From the IMG/VR virus record IMGVR_UViG_3300037245_000883, positions 1-35,526 of that record: 35,526 nt of DNA; one strand, 5' to 3'. This DNA comes from a virus. Made by a program: the position numbers and the translations under genes. The notes below the pieces were generated by a model that was not told the origin of the DNA, did not search any database, and saw nothing but the letters and a program-made list of their open reading frames with translations. Shown here in pieces: positions 29,630-35,526 of this stretch (its first letter is position 1; every line of letters starts with the position of its first letter).

Positions 29630-30403
29630 TTAATAATATAAGCTAATGCTAGACTTAGTATTATTTTTTTCTTCTTTATGGTCTTCTATAACTAATTCGT
29701 CTGCAGGTTCTGCTACTTTTTGGTCTAACATTCCTGTTAAATCATTAGAGCCAGCTAAAACGCTAGAAACCTCCAGGAGCTTTCCTTCTCTACAAACCCA
29801 AAAGAAACCTTTTTCGTCTGCTAATTCTGGATTCCCTAAAGAGCTATAGAATTCGTTCCAAACTTTAAACTCTTCTTTTTCTTCTGGGTTGTTAATTGCT
29901 AAATCTAATTTAACATAGTAAAATCCTATAGAATGCTGGTTAACTTTTCCGTTTTTGTACTGAGTAAAAACGCTTGCGTTATAAGCTTTGTAAATATCTG
30001 AAGCCATAACTAAAGCTGTAGTAGTTCCAGGAATATCTAGACCAGCTTCTTTCCATGTTATTTCCTTTTCCTCTAAATTAGTAGGCTCTCCTACTTTAGA
30101 ATTTACCTGGAATTTATGGTCTGTTAAGTGGAAAACCTTGTCTGCTCTCTCATTAATGGACTTAGTAAAGCAGCCTTTTACATGAATGTCTCCATGGCTA
30201 TCTATATAGTTGTATGTATTAGCTAAGAAAGTTTTATTTAAAACGTCCTCTACAGTTTCTGCTTTAGCTTGTGCTTTATTCTCTTTATTAGCTTTAGAAT
30301 TTTTTAAAATAGTTACTGCATTATCTGCTAATTTAATAGAAATCTTTTTCATTTCTTTAGCTGCAGATTTGTCTTTTAAAATTGCTTTTAGTTCTTCGTT
30401 CAT
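29630..30403 (-). CDS. Prohead maturation protease (S78 family)
   Basis: 257 residues. The S78 layout is visible: DSHGDIHVKGCFTKSI (about 68-83), FHLTDHKF (about 91-98, catalytic His92 or nearby), then VNQHSIGFYYVKL (Ser158 as probable nucleophile) and LLEVSSVLAGSND. An extra charged helical extension precedes the domain (about 1-50) and another follows (VIEDHKEEKNNTK). By family knowledge it cleaves the capsid delta domain and scaffold during head maturation. It is located between portal and capsid as in HK97-like phages. Confidence 0.88.
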   Translation of the reverse strand: MNEELKAILKDKSAAKEMKKISIKLADNAVTILKNSKANKENKAQAKAETVEDVLNKTFLANTYNYIDSHGDIHVKGCFTKSINERADKVFHLTDHKFQVNSKVGEPTNLEEKEITWKEAGLDIPGTTTALVMASDIYKAYNASVFTQYKNGKVNQHSIGFYYVKLDLAINNPEEKEEFKVWNEFYSSLGNPELADEKGFFWVCREGKLLEVSSVLAGSNDLTGMLDQKVAEPADELVIEDHKEEKNNTKSSISLYY

Positions 30404-30405
30404 GG

Positions 30406-30495
30406 CTATTTTTTTATTAGCTTTTTGTCGTTTAACTTTTTAGCTTTTTCAGCTTTTAGTTTCTCTATAGCTTCTTTATTTATTTTCGTTTTCAT
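30406..30495 (-). CDS. Tiny lysine-rich ORF between portal and protease
   Basis: 29 residues (MKTKINKEAIEKLKAEKAKK and a similar end). The ATG lies within the last codons of the portal gene and the stop is 2 nt before the protease ATG. It bridges the 72-nt gap between them, so translational coupling is possible. It is highly basic and helical. It may be accidental in an A-rich region, so the call is modest. Confidence 0.35.
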   Translation of the reverse strand: MKTKINKEAIEKLKAEKAKKLNDKKLIKK

Positions 30496-31735
30496 CTTTA
30501 GAGTTTTTATTATTAGAACCCCCTAGTAGAGTGTTTCCATTTTCGGTAGATTCTAGTCCAATTATATTTCTAGCTTCGTCTAGTGTTAAAGTTTCCATTA
30601 CACGCGATGCTACATTTGTAGGAAGGTTGTTTAGTCTGTTTGCTACTTCGTTAGTAGTAGATTTTAAAACCTCTATTCTAGTAATATCTACTATTATTTT
30701 TTCATCTACTTTCAACAGTTTAGAAAGCTCTTTACTAAGCTTCTGGTCTACTTTGTTAGCTATTGGTATATAAGCGTCTAAATAAGCGTCTATTTTGCTT
30801 TCTAGCATATTATTATAAGTAGAGTTATCGTTGTCGTTACAGAGTACGCTAGGTAATTTGTAAGCTCCAGAAATAATTCTTAAATTATCTACATTACCTT
30901 CTAAAAGTTTTAAATCGGAAGGACTCATTCCTGTTTGAATAAAACCTAAATTATTAGGCGAAACGTGCATTCTGTTTGCTTTGTGCGCGCCTCCTGTATC
31001 ATGGTTGAACTGTTCCTGGACTCTTTTCCTTTCTTTCGGTAGCATTGGAACTTCAGACTTATTAGTAACTATTCCTATAGTCCCTTTATTTTTCCAGATA
31101 ACACCTCTAGCAGTTAATAAGTCGTCCGAAGCCTGGACAACTTTCCAAAGAGATTTTAAAGGAGTTAGTCCCCAATATTTATTCTCTTCAGTACCTGTTA
31201 AAGAGCTTGCTAATTTAATATGGATAACTTCTTCTAGTGGGTAGTCTGTAATTTTACCTACATTATTAGTATATCTATATCCAGCTAAACCTCCAAATTT
31301 ATCTATTAAAATCTTTGTATTTTGAGACTCTAGGACCTCCAAAGTATAACCAGCTCCAATTCCTTTAATTACTCTAATAAAAGAATTTCCAGATAAAGCT
31401 AAAAACTCTATTACCTCCTGCTCGAACTCGATTCTGTTTTGATAGTTGTTAGGGTTATCTAGTATAACTTCTATTTTAGAATTAGAAACTTCTTCTTCTT
31501 CGCTGTTCACTACTTTTTTTGGTAGTGTTGCAGCATTGGTAGCTATTTTATTTACTACAGTAAAAACTAAAGGATTGGTTTCGTAACTAGAAACAAATTT
31601 TAGAGTATTTCCAAAATCTGAAGTCTTATAGTTAAGAAAGTCGTTTATTTTACTTAATATTTCAGAGGATATTGTTGTTTTTTGTACGTGTTCAGAACCT
31701 TTAGCTGCTCTATTTATACTAAATTTAAACTCCAT
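30476..31735 (-). CDS. Portal protein (HK97/Phage_portal family)
   Basis: 419 residues. The family layout is seen: SSYETNPLVFTVVNKIATNA (about 50-69), LDNPNNYQNRIEFEQEVIEF, YWGLTPLKSLWKVVQASDDL (about 186-205), and a C-terminal helix with VASRVMETLTLDEARNIIGL. A portal ring of this type is the DNA gateway, the site of terminase docking and the connector base. It is the first structural gene after the large terminase. The C-terminus is asparagine and lysine rich (GGSNNKNSKDENENK). Confidence 0.85.
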   Translation of the reverse strand: MEFKFSINRAAKGSEHVQKTTISSEILSKINDFLNYKTSDFGNTLKFVSSYETNPLVFTVVNKIATNAATLPKKVVNSEEEEVSNSKIEVILDNPNNYQNRIEFEQEVIEFLALSGNSFIRVIKGIGAGYTLEVLESQNTKILIDKFGGLAGYRYTNNVGKITDYPLEEVIHIKLASSLTGTEENKYWGLTPLKSLWKVVQASDDLLTARGVIWKNKGTIGIVTNKSEVPMLPKERKRVQEQFNHDTGGAHKANRMHVSPNNLGFIQTGMSPSDLKLLEGNVDNLRIISGAYKLPSVLCNDNDNSTYNNMLESKIDAYLDAYIPIANKVDQKLSKELSKLLKVDEKIIVDITRIEVLKSTTNEVANRLNNLPTNVASRVMETLTLDEARNIIGLESTENGNTLLGGSNNKNSKDENENK

Positions 31736-31817
31736 AATTTGCGTTAAATGAAAAATATTTGTTTCAAAAATAATGTTTTTAATAATACCCTATACATAAA
31801 AAGCAATAGTATGTATT

Positions 31818-33134
31818 TTATTCGTCTTCCTGGTCCTCCTCTCCTTCTGTTCTGTAAATAGTAACAGTATAGCGAAGCTGGTCTATAAAATGGTTGTAAT
31901 TATCTACAGGAACTACTTTTGTTTCTCCTTTGTTGTTTACGACTAGAATATAATGGTAATTGTCAAATTCTTTAATAGCGTTTTCGCTGTCTTCATGTAC
32001 GAAAAGCTCCATAGAGTTAAGCTTCTGTATTCCTGCTTTAATACTATCTGGACCTTTTTTGCATGGAATAATAGGAACTCCTAAAATAGAAAGCTCTGCT
32101 ATTTGATTTTTTCCAGCGCTATCTGCTACTACATAGTTTTCTCCTTCTGGTTCTAGATTGAAATAAGCAGCTGCTATTTTCTTGTTTGTTAAGTTGTTTT
32201 TATAAACATGTTCTTTACAATAGACTTTATTACCATAGACTCTAGTCTCTCCTATAACTGTAGGGTCTGGAGACATTCCAAAATCCATTCCGTATAGGTG
32301 GTAATCTGGTTCTTTTGCAGGAAAGTCTTTAAAAGTTTTATATTCATCTATGCAAAGGTTATCTACTTGACTATTCCAATGTCCTAAGACTTTATATTTA
32401 TAAAATTTCCATTGCTTTAGGTCTGACTTGCTGCATTGGCTTTCCCTTTCCTCTATATTAATTTCCTCTACTTTTTCGTAGATAAGTCTAGCTTTTTCGA
32501 ATTTAATCCAGTTCTTTTTAGCTACGTTCTTTTTTCCTATATCTAAATAGCAGGACCAGATATATAGAACACCGTCTACAATTCCGCAAAACTCGTTCGG
32601 AATTTTGTTTGGTTCAAAGAATTTTTTATAAGCAAAATGAGAAACGTCTGTAGGATTCATTACAATAACCGTAAAAGGGCTAACGTCCTTTGCTCTTAAA
32701 GAAAGCTCTATAGAGTCGAATTCGTCCTCATTGGTCCACTCCTCGAACTCGTCCGCTATCAAAACAGAATAGTCTTCTAATGATTTTAAATTTGCTGTCT
32801 GGTTTCCAGAACTTGTTTTAATTCCTGCGAAGTCTACCTTTCCAATTCCTACAGTAGACTCTATGCTTTCTTTATTAATCTTTGCGAATCTATCATAACC
32901 CATTAAAGCGAGCCTATTATTAAAGGCTGGAATAATAGACTTTCCTGCGCTTTTCATTGTATAACGCGTATAGAGCATTCTATGGTGGTGGTTTATTAAA
33001 CCGTCCCCTGCAGCCAGTCCTACAGTAAAAGTTTTTCCACTCTCTCGACCTCCAACTATTACGCAAGTATGGACTTCTGGCAACTTTCCAGCGAATAAGT
33101 CGAAAAGCGGTTTATATTTAGGGTGTATTCTCAA
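31818..33134 (-). CDS. terL: Terminase large subunit
   Basis: 438 residues. Walker A is GGRESGKT (about 28-35), Walker B is VLIADE (about 124-129) and the coupling motif is VIVMNPTD (about 156-163). The C-terminal RuvC-like nuclease has MDFGMSPDP with D284, VVADSA with D338 and NHFIDQLRY with D418, the expected three acidic residues. It matches the Terminase_3 family, which packages DNA into proheads. There is no in-frame ATG before Walker A; the start is a TTG at 33134 that gives MRIHPKYKPLF, as in related proteins. It overlaps a 44-residue ORF by 17 nt. Headful or cohesive-end packaging cannot be decided from the sequence. Confidence 0.93.
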   Translation of the reverse strand: MRIHPKYKPLFDLFAGKLPEVHTCVIVGGRESGKTFTVGLAAGDGLINHHHRMLYTRYTMKSAGKSIIPAFNNRLALMGYDRFAKINKESIESTVGIGKVDFAGIKTSSGNQTANLKSLEDYSVLIADEFEEWTNEDEFDSIELSLRAKDVSPFTVIVMNPTDVSHFAYKKFFEPNKIPNEFCGIVDGVLYIWSCYLDIGKKNVAKKNWIKFEKARLIYEKVEEINIEERESQCSKSDLKQWKFYKYKVLGHWNSQVDNLCIDEYKTFKDFPAKEPDYHLYGMDFGMSPDPTVIGETRVYGNKVYCKEHVYKNNLTNKKIAAAYFNLEPEGENYVVADSAGKNQIAELSILGVPIIPCKKGPDSIKAGIQKLNSMELFVHEDSENAIKEFDNYHYILVVNNKGETKVVPVDNYNHFIDQLRYTVTIYRTEGEEDQEDE

Positions 33135-33252
33135 ATCCAGATATTGCTTCTATAGTTATTTCTACAGATTTTTCAATTTCAATATTTAAAGCGCTACTTA
33201 AATGATTCGAAGATTCGTATATTTTTAGCCATTGAGAAAATGTAAAATTCAT
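33118..33252 (-). CDS. 44-residue ORF between the terminase subunits
   Basis: Starts ATG at 33252 and ends TAA at 33118-33120, 17 nt inside terL. The peptide begins MNFTFSQWLKIYESSNHLSS and is acidic toward the end. Overlap with terL suggests coupled translation, and the start lies 10 nt past the terS stop. The codon just before its stop is CCC followed by TAA and A, a context that can favour +1 slippage, which would fuse it to TerL. That possibility is speculative. Confidence 0.5.
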   Translation of the reverse strand: MNFTFSQWLKIYESSNHLSSALNIEIEKSVEITIEAISGFENTP

Positions 33253-33262
33253 AATTATTTTT

Positions 33263-33832
33263 TTAGTCGTTTGTTTCGTCTTCAGAAAAAAGAATAGAAA
33301 AAGGTTTATTAATGTCTAAAGTTTTCTTGTTGTCCTTCTCGTAAAAATCTATATGTTTATTAATCTTTTCTATTGTCCAGTCCTTCCCATGAAGTTTTAA
33401 CTCTATACCATGCGCTCCCATTTTTACGGACTCTATACAGCTTTTTTGCTCTTCTGTTAAGTCCTCGAAAGCTTTAAATTCTAACTTTTTACAAGGAACT
33501 TCTTTTCCTTTGTCGTTTACGTAAGTACTTTTAACTATTTCTACATAGTCATTAATATTAGCCTTTCTAAACGTGTTTAACTGTTCTAAAATCTCTTCTG
33601 CGCTAACTCCTATCTTTTTAGAGCGTTCAGCCTTTAAATGGGCTATATAGGCTGCTACGTTAGTATAAGTTAACAATAAAGAAGCCTGTTCTTTAGCTCC
33701 CTTAATACTATATCCTGCTTGCCTTGCTGCTTCTGCTCCGTTTAATGTTGCTACGTAATACTCGGAAAAATATTTCTGTCTAACGTCTGTAAAGCTCTCT
33801 ATAACTTCTTCTATTGTTTGTTCCTGGTCCAT
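33263..33832 (-). CDS. terS: Terminase small subunit
   Basis: 189 residues. The N-terminal segment (YFSEYYVATLNGAEAARQAG, then YSIKGAKEQASLLLTYTNVA) matches the DNA-binding helix-turn-helix domain of Terminase_2. It is followed by a coiled-coil oligomerisation part (EEILEQLNTFRKANINDYVE), where the Terminase_2 pattern is clear. The C-terminus may contact TerL. It recognises the packaging site and stimulates TerL. The start overlaps the stop of a 43-residue gene as TAATG. Confidence 0.85.
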   Translation of the reverse strand: MDQEQTIEEVIESFTDVRQKYFSEYYVATLNGAEAARQAGYSIKGAKEQASLLLTYTNVAAYIAHLKAERSKKIGVSAEEILEQLNTFRKANINDYVEIVKSTYVNDKGKEVPCKKLEFKAFEDLTEEQKSCIESVKMGAHGIELKLHGKDWTIEKINKHIDFYEKDNKKTLDINKPFSILFSEDETND

Positions 33833-33963
33833 TATAATTCTTTTCTATTAGGATAGCGTTTATTTAATTTTCTAAAGTGAGTTATATACATATCTCTCCA
33901 GCTATAGTTTAAACTATTGAAATATAAAACTTTTCTTTTTCTTCTGCTTCTGGGTTTCTTCAT
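33832..33963 (-). CDS. 43-residue basic protein upstream of terS
   Basis: Starts ATG at 33963 and ends TAA at 33832-33834, sharing one base with the terS ATG. The sequence starts MKKPRSRRKRKVLYFNSLNY and is strongly basic throughout (about 15 Lys/Arg of 43). It fills the gap upstream of terS. It may be a nucleic-acid-binding accessory. No family is recognised. Confidence 0.55.
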   Translation of the reverse strand: MKKPRSRRKRKVLYFNSLNYSWRDMYITHFRKLNKRYPNRKEL

Positions 33964-33967
33964 TTTT

Positions 33968-34270
33968 TTAATGTGTTTTCTTTCCTTTCTTTTTTCTGTT
34001 TTTTTTCTTTCTGTTGTTTTTCCTTTCTTTCCTTACTGTTGTATTAACATTATCAATAAAAGAAGTATTATAGTTTTGAACTAGAATTTTTTTTTCTTCG
34101 TTTTTAATATCATTATTACAGCTTCCTTCAAATTTAGAAATATCTTTTGCGGAACATGATTTTCCAGCACCACCAGCTAAAACTATTAAAACTTTAGTTT
34201 TCGGATTATCTAGAAAAGTTCCTGTATTCATTCCAAAATCAGCTCCTATTAATATTACTTTCTTTTTCAT
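33968..34270 (-). CDS. Hypothetical protein with a very lysine-rich tail
   Basis: 100 residues. The N-terminal half has a short beta-strand pattern and a glycine-rich turn (KVLIVLAGGAGKSCSAKDIS), which superficially resembles a P-loop but is not complete. The last 25 residues are nearly all Lys, Arg and Asn (KKNRKKKGKKTH). The function is unknown. It begins 1 base inside the membrane-protein gene upstream and ends 4 bases before the next start. It could be a DNA-binding or packaging accessory. Confidence 0.5.
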   Translation of the reverse strand: MKKKVILIGADFGMNTGTFLDNPKTKVLIVLAGGAGKSCSAKDISKFEGSCNNDIKNEEKKILVQNYNTSFIDNVNTTVRKERKNNRKKKNRKKKGKKTH

Positions 34271-34674
34271 TAGTAAGGAAATATTAAAAGAGCTATTATT
34301 AAGAAAATAGTTCTAACTGTAAAATTAAAAGAAAACCTAGAGTCTGTTAGGTCGCTCTGGTCTATAAAATATTTTGGATAATTTCCTTTTTTTAATATCT
34401 CTCTAGTTGTGTAGTAAAATCCATCATGTAAAAACGGAAAAGAGAATAGAAAAATAAAACCCATTAAAAGGCTCTCTAGAAATCCTACTTTAAGCCAGAC
34501 AATTAAACACAAAGGAATAGAAATTAAGGTTCTAAATCCTGTTATAATTGTTTTAACAGAATATCCTTTAAACTTTTTCTTTTCGTGGTTCTTATTGAAA
34601 TAGAAAGCTTCTAAAATTCCTGCTATAGAAGCAAATGTTAACCAGGTTAAAATTATTTTATATTGTAATTCCAT
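34270..34674 (-). CDS. Multi-pass membrane protein
   Basis: 134 residues with three to four hydrophobic segments: IILTWLTFASIAGILEAFYF, IITGFRTLISIPLCLIVWL, GFLESLLMGFIFLFSFPFL and a C-terminal TIFLIIALLIFPY. Short basic or acidic loops lie between. It resembles small phage inner-membrane proteins of unknown role (superinfection exclusion, lysis control or membrane remodelling). It is the first gene after a strong terminator (34700-34728), so it may have a promoter in the short gap or be read through. Confidence 0.6.
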   Translation of the reverse strand: MELQYKIILTWLTFASIAGILEAFYFNKNHEKKKFKGYSVKTIITGFRTLISIPLCLIVWLKVGFLESLLMGFIFLFSFPFLHDGFYYTTREILKKGNYPKYFIDQSDLTDSRFSFNFTVRTIFLIIALLIFPY

Positions 34675-34699
34675 AAAGTAAATGTAATAAATTAAAATT

Positions 34700-34728
34700 A
34701 AAAAAGCCTGTAGTATTAGTACAGGCTT
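34700..34728 (-). terminator. Terminator after the 67-residue gene
   Basis: On the minus strand AAGCCTGTA (34720-34728) pairs perfectly with TACAGGCTT (34704-34712) around a 7-nt loop and runs into six U (34700-34705). It separates the small-protein group at the right end from the membrane-protein and packaging genes. Confidence 0.85.
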
Positions 34729-34746
34729 AGTTTAGTTTAGAAGTTT

Positions 34747-34950
34747 TTATTGCTTTTCTACTTCTTGACTATCTTTTGTTTCTGTAACAGGTTCTAGTTT
34801 TTGAACTACAGCCTCTGGTTTTAATTGTTCGTTTCCTTGCTGCATTAATTTAGATATTAAAGCGTTACTAATTTTGTGAGGTAATTCCTGTAAAGCTCTA
34901 AGGATTAAATCTCCTTCAGCTGTTGTTACTTTTAGCGTTAAATTTTCCAT
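34747..34950 (-). CDS. Small helical protein
   Basis: 67 residues. It reads ENLTLKVTTAEGDLILRALQ, then HKISNALISKLMQQGNEQL and an acidic C-terminus. Its short beta strand plus helix recalls small conserved phage proteins with the pattern 'a.GD.IL.AL..LP...s..LI..L'. No function is known. It ends just before the terminator at 34700-34728. Confidence 0.6.
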   Translation of the reverse strand: MENLTLKVTTAEGDLILRALQELPHKISNALISKLMQQGNEQLKPEAVVQKLEPVTETKDSQEVEKQ

Positions 34951-34963
34951 TTTTATATATTGA

Positions 34964-35116
34964 TTAATTATTATTTCTATACTGTTCTAGCTTTTCATAG
35001 GTCCACTCTATAGAGTCTTTTTCTCCTTGTAAATAACCTACTTCGTAGAATATCCACGAAAATAGTAATACTATTATAATAGCCAAAATTATTTCTACTA
35101 AATCTTTATTTTTCAT
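34964..35116 (-). CDS. 50-residue single-pass membrane protein
   Basis: Starts ATG at 35116 and ends TAA at 34964-34966. After MKNKDLVE comes one hydrophobic helix (IILAIIIVLLFSWIFYEVGY), then a charged tail (LQGEKDSIEWTYEKLEQYRN). It fits exactly in the gap between neighbouring genes on the same strand. A single-helix protein with a charged tail may be a membrane anchor or a lysis accessory. No family is recognised. Confidence 0.6.
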   Translation of the reverse strand: MKNKDLVEIILAIIIVLLFSWIFYEVGYLQGEKDSIEWTYEKLEQYRNNN

Positions 35117-35200
35117 AATTTTTTAAATTACTGATTTACAATGTTTTAGTCTACTTCCTGCAGTAGTAAAACAAATACTTTATTAGTGCCTTAATTAATT

Positions 35201-35488
35201 TTAATCTTTTAATAATGCGTCTATTGATTTGGTTAATATTGTTTCACAATTTTTAGAATCAAATAATTGGCTTCTAATATCTTTTAAAGATTCTTTTAGC
35301 TTGGTGTTTTCTTCTTTGTAAACATTAAACCTATCAACTACTGTTTGACTCCATTCGATATTATCTTTTAATTCCTCCCTCAACTCTTCGTTCTCTTTTT
35401 GGAAGGTGTCAAGTTGTTTTCTTTGATGCTTCAATTTTCTATCCATTGATTGCATTGCTTGAACTGTATATTTACTTGGTTTACTCAT
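35201..35488 (-). CDS. Coiled-coil protein
   Basis: 95 residues. The middle is a long coiled coil (LDTFQKENEELREELKDNIE, KLKESLKDIRSQLFDSKNCE) with a basic N-terminus (MSKPSKYTVQAMQSMDRKLK). No membrane segment or known domain is visible. If the window is circular, it lies 6 nt downstream of the small membrane-protein gene that spans the junction. It may be an Rz-like or scaffold-like coil, but this cannot be shown. Confidence 0.55.
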   Translation of the reverse strand: MSKPSKYTVQAMQSMDRKLKHQRKQLDTFQKENEELREELKDNIEWSQTVVDRFNVYKEENTKLKESLKDIRSQLFDSKNCETILTKSIDALLKD

Positions 35489-35494
35489 ATCAAT

Positions 35495-35526
35495 TTATTT
35501 TAACAATAGCAAAACCATAATATTTA
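35495..35526 (-). CDS. 3' end of the junction-spanning membrane protein (if circular)
   Basis: Read from 35526 downward in the frame of the gene that enters at base 1, the sequence adds LNIMVLLLLK and a TAA at 35495-35497. The continuation is hydrophobic, as expected for the rest of a membrane helix, and the stop is 6 nt before the ATG at 35488. This supports joining the two window ends, but a short open stretch could also be chance. Confidence 0.4.
   Translation of the reverse strand, partial: NIMVLLLLK

Noticed and set aside
33968-34270. P-loop ATPase suggested by LAGGAGKS in the 100-residue protein
   Set aside because: The Walker A pattern lacks the usual preceding strand spacing, no Walker B follows, and the protein is too short for a P-loop domain.
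1-35526. Lysogeny genes, CRISPR, tRNA genes, insertion sequences, reverse transcriptase or diversity-generating elements
   Set aside because: I looked for integrase, repressor, RT and transposase motifs, regular spacer arrays and cloverleaf-type sequences and saw none. A tRNA scan program could still find a divergent tRNA.

Overview
The window looks like a complete or nearly complete genome of a tailed phage (siphovirus-like) that infects a Bacteroidota host, probably in the Flavobacteriia. The reasons are a strongly AT-rich composition, nearly absent Shine-Dalgarno sequences, promoter-like elements with a TAnnTTTG -7 box and an upstream TTG (the Bacteroidota primary-sigma type), and structural proteins of the kind seen in flavobacterial phages. 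Every supported gene is on the minus strand, so the genome reads from high to low coordinates. No integrase, repressor or transposase was found, which suggests a virulent phage. The two ends of the window join into one in-frame small membrane-protein gene (1-100 plus 35495-35526), which suggests that the contig is circular or circularly permuted.

Layout in transcription order. 35526-33832: small coiled-coil, membrane and basic proteins. 33832-28210: terminase small and large subunits, portal, S78 prohead protease and HK97-type major capsid protein, with several tiny overlapping ORFs. 28151-25290: lysine/alanine-rich head protein, head-tail connector, neck protein and likely major tail protein. 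25235-22303: tail or fibre proteins. 22295-21060: a DUF1353-like protein and three small membrane proteins, including a 55-residue holin candidate. 20992-9707: tail completion, tape measure (1092 aa), baseplate-like proteins and a large fibre. 9672-8438: M15 peptidase endolysin and a candidate one-piece spanin. 8300-4599: recombination operon (ERF single-strand annealing protein, NinB-like, NinG). 4459-1202: replication region (HTH protein, a DnaA-domain-IV/AP2 fusion, three 11-bp direct repeats, HNH nuclease, DnaT-like protein, DnaC-like helicase loader). 1066-1: small accessory genes.

The non-structural part is organised by three nearly identical promoters at about 1109, 4500 and 8340. Each has a TTG, exactly 20 nt, then TATATTTG, with a TACAnnTGTA palindrome in the spacer, and each drives a small gene of unknown function first. 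Two of them lie directly behind a terminator of the preceding unit, so the early genes appear to form co-regulated cassettes. Strong hairpins also follow the major capsid and major tail genes. Replication probably loads the host DnaB helicase through the DnaC-like protein, since no DNA polymerase or helicase gene was found.

Most noteworthy: the DnaA-IV/AP2 fusion next to iteron-like repeats; the promoter/operator family; two tandem hairpins with compensating stems before the capsid gene; apparent complete avoidance of GATC; and a candidate unimolecular spanin. No gene-free stretch exceeds 300 bases. No tRNA, CRISPR array or insertion sequence was seen.
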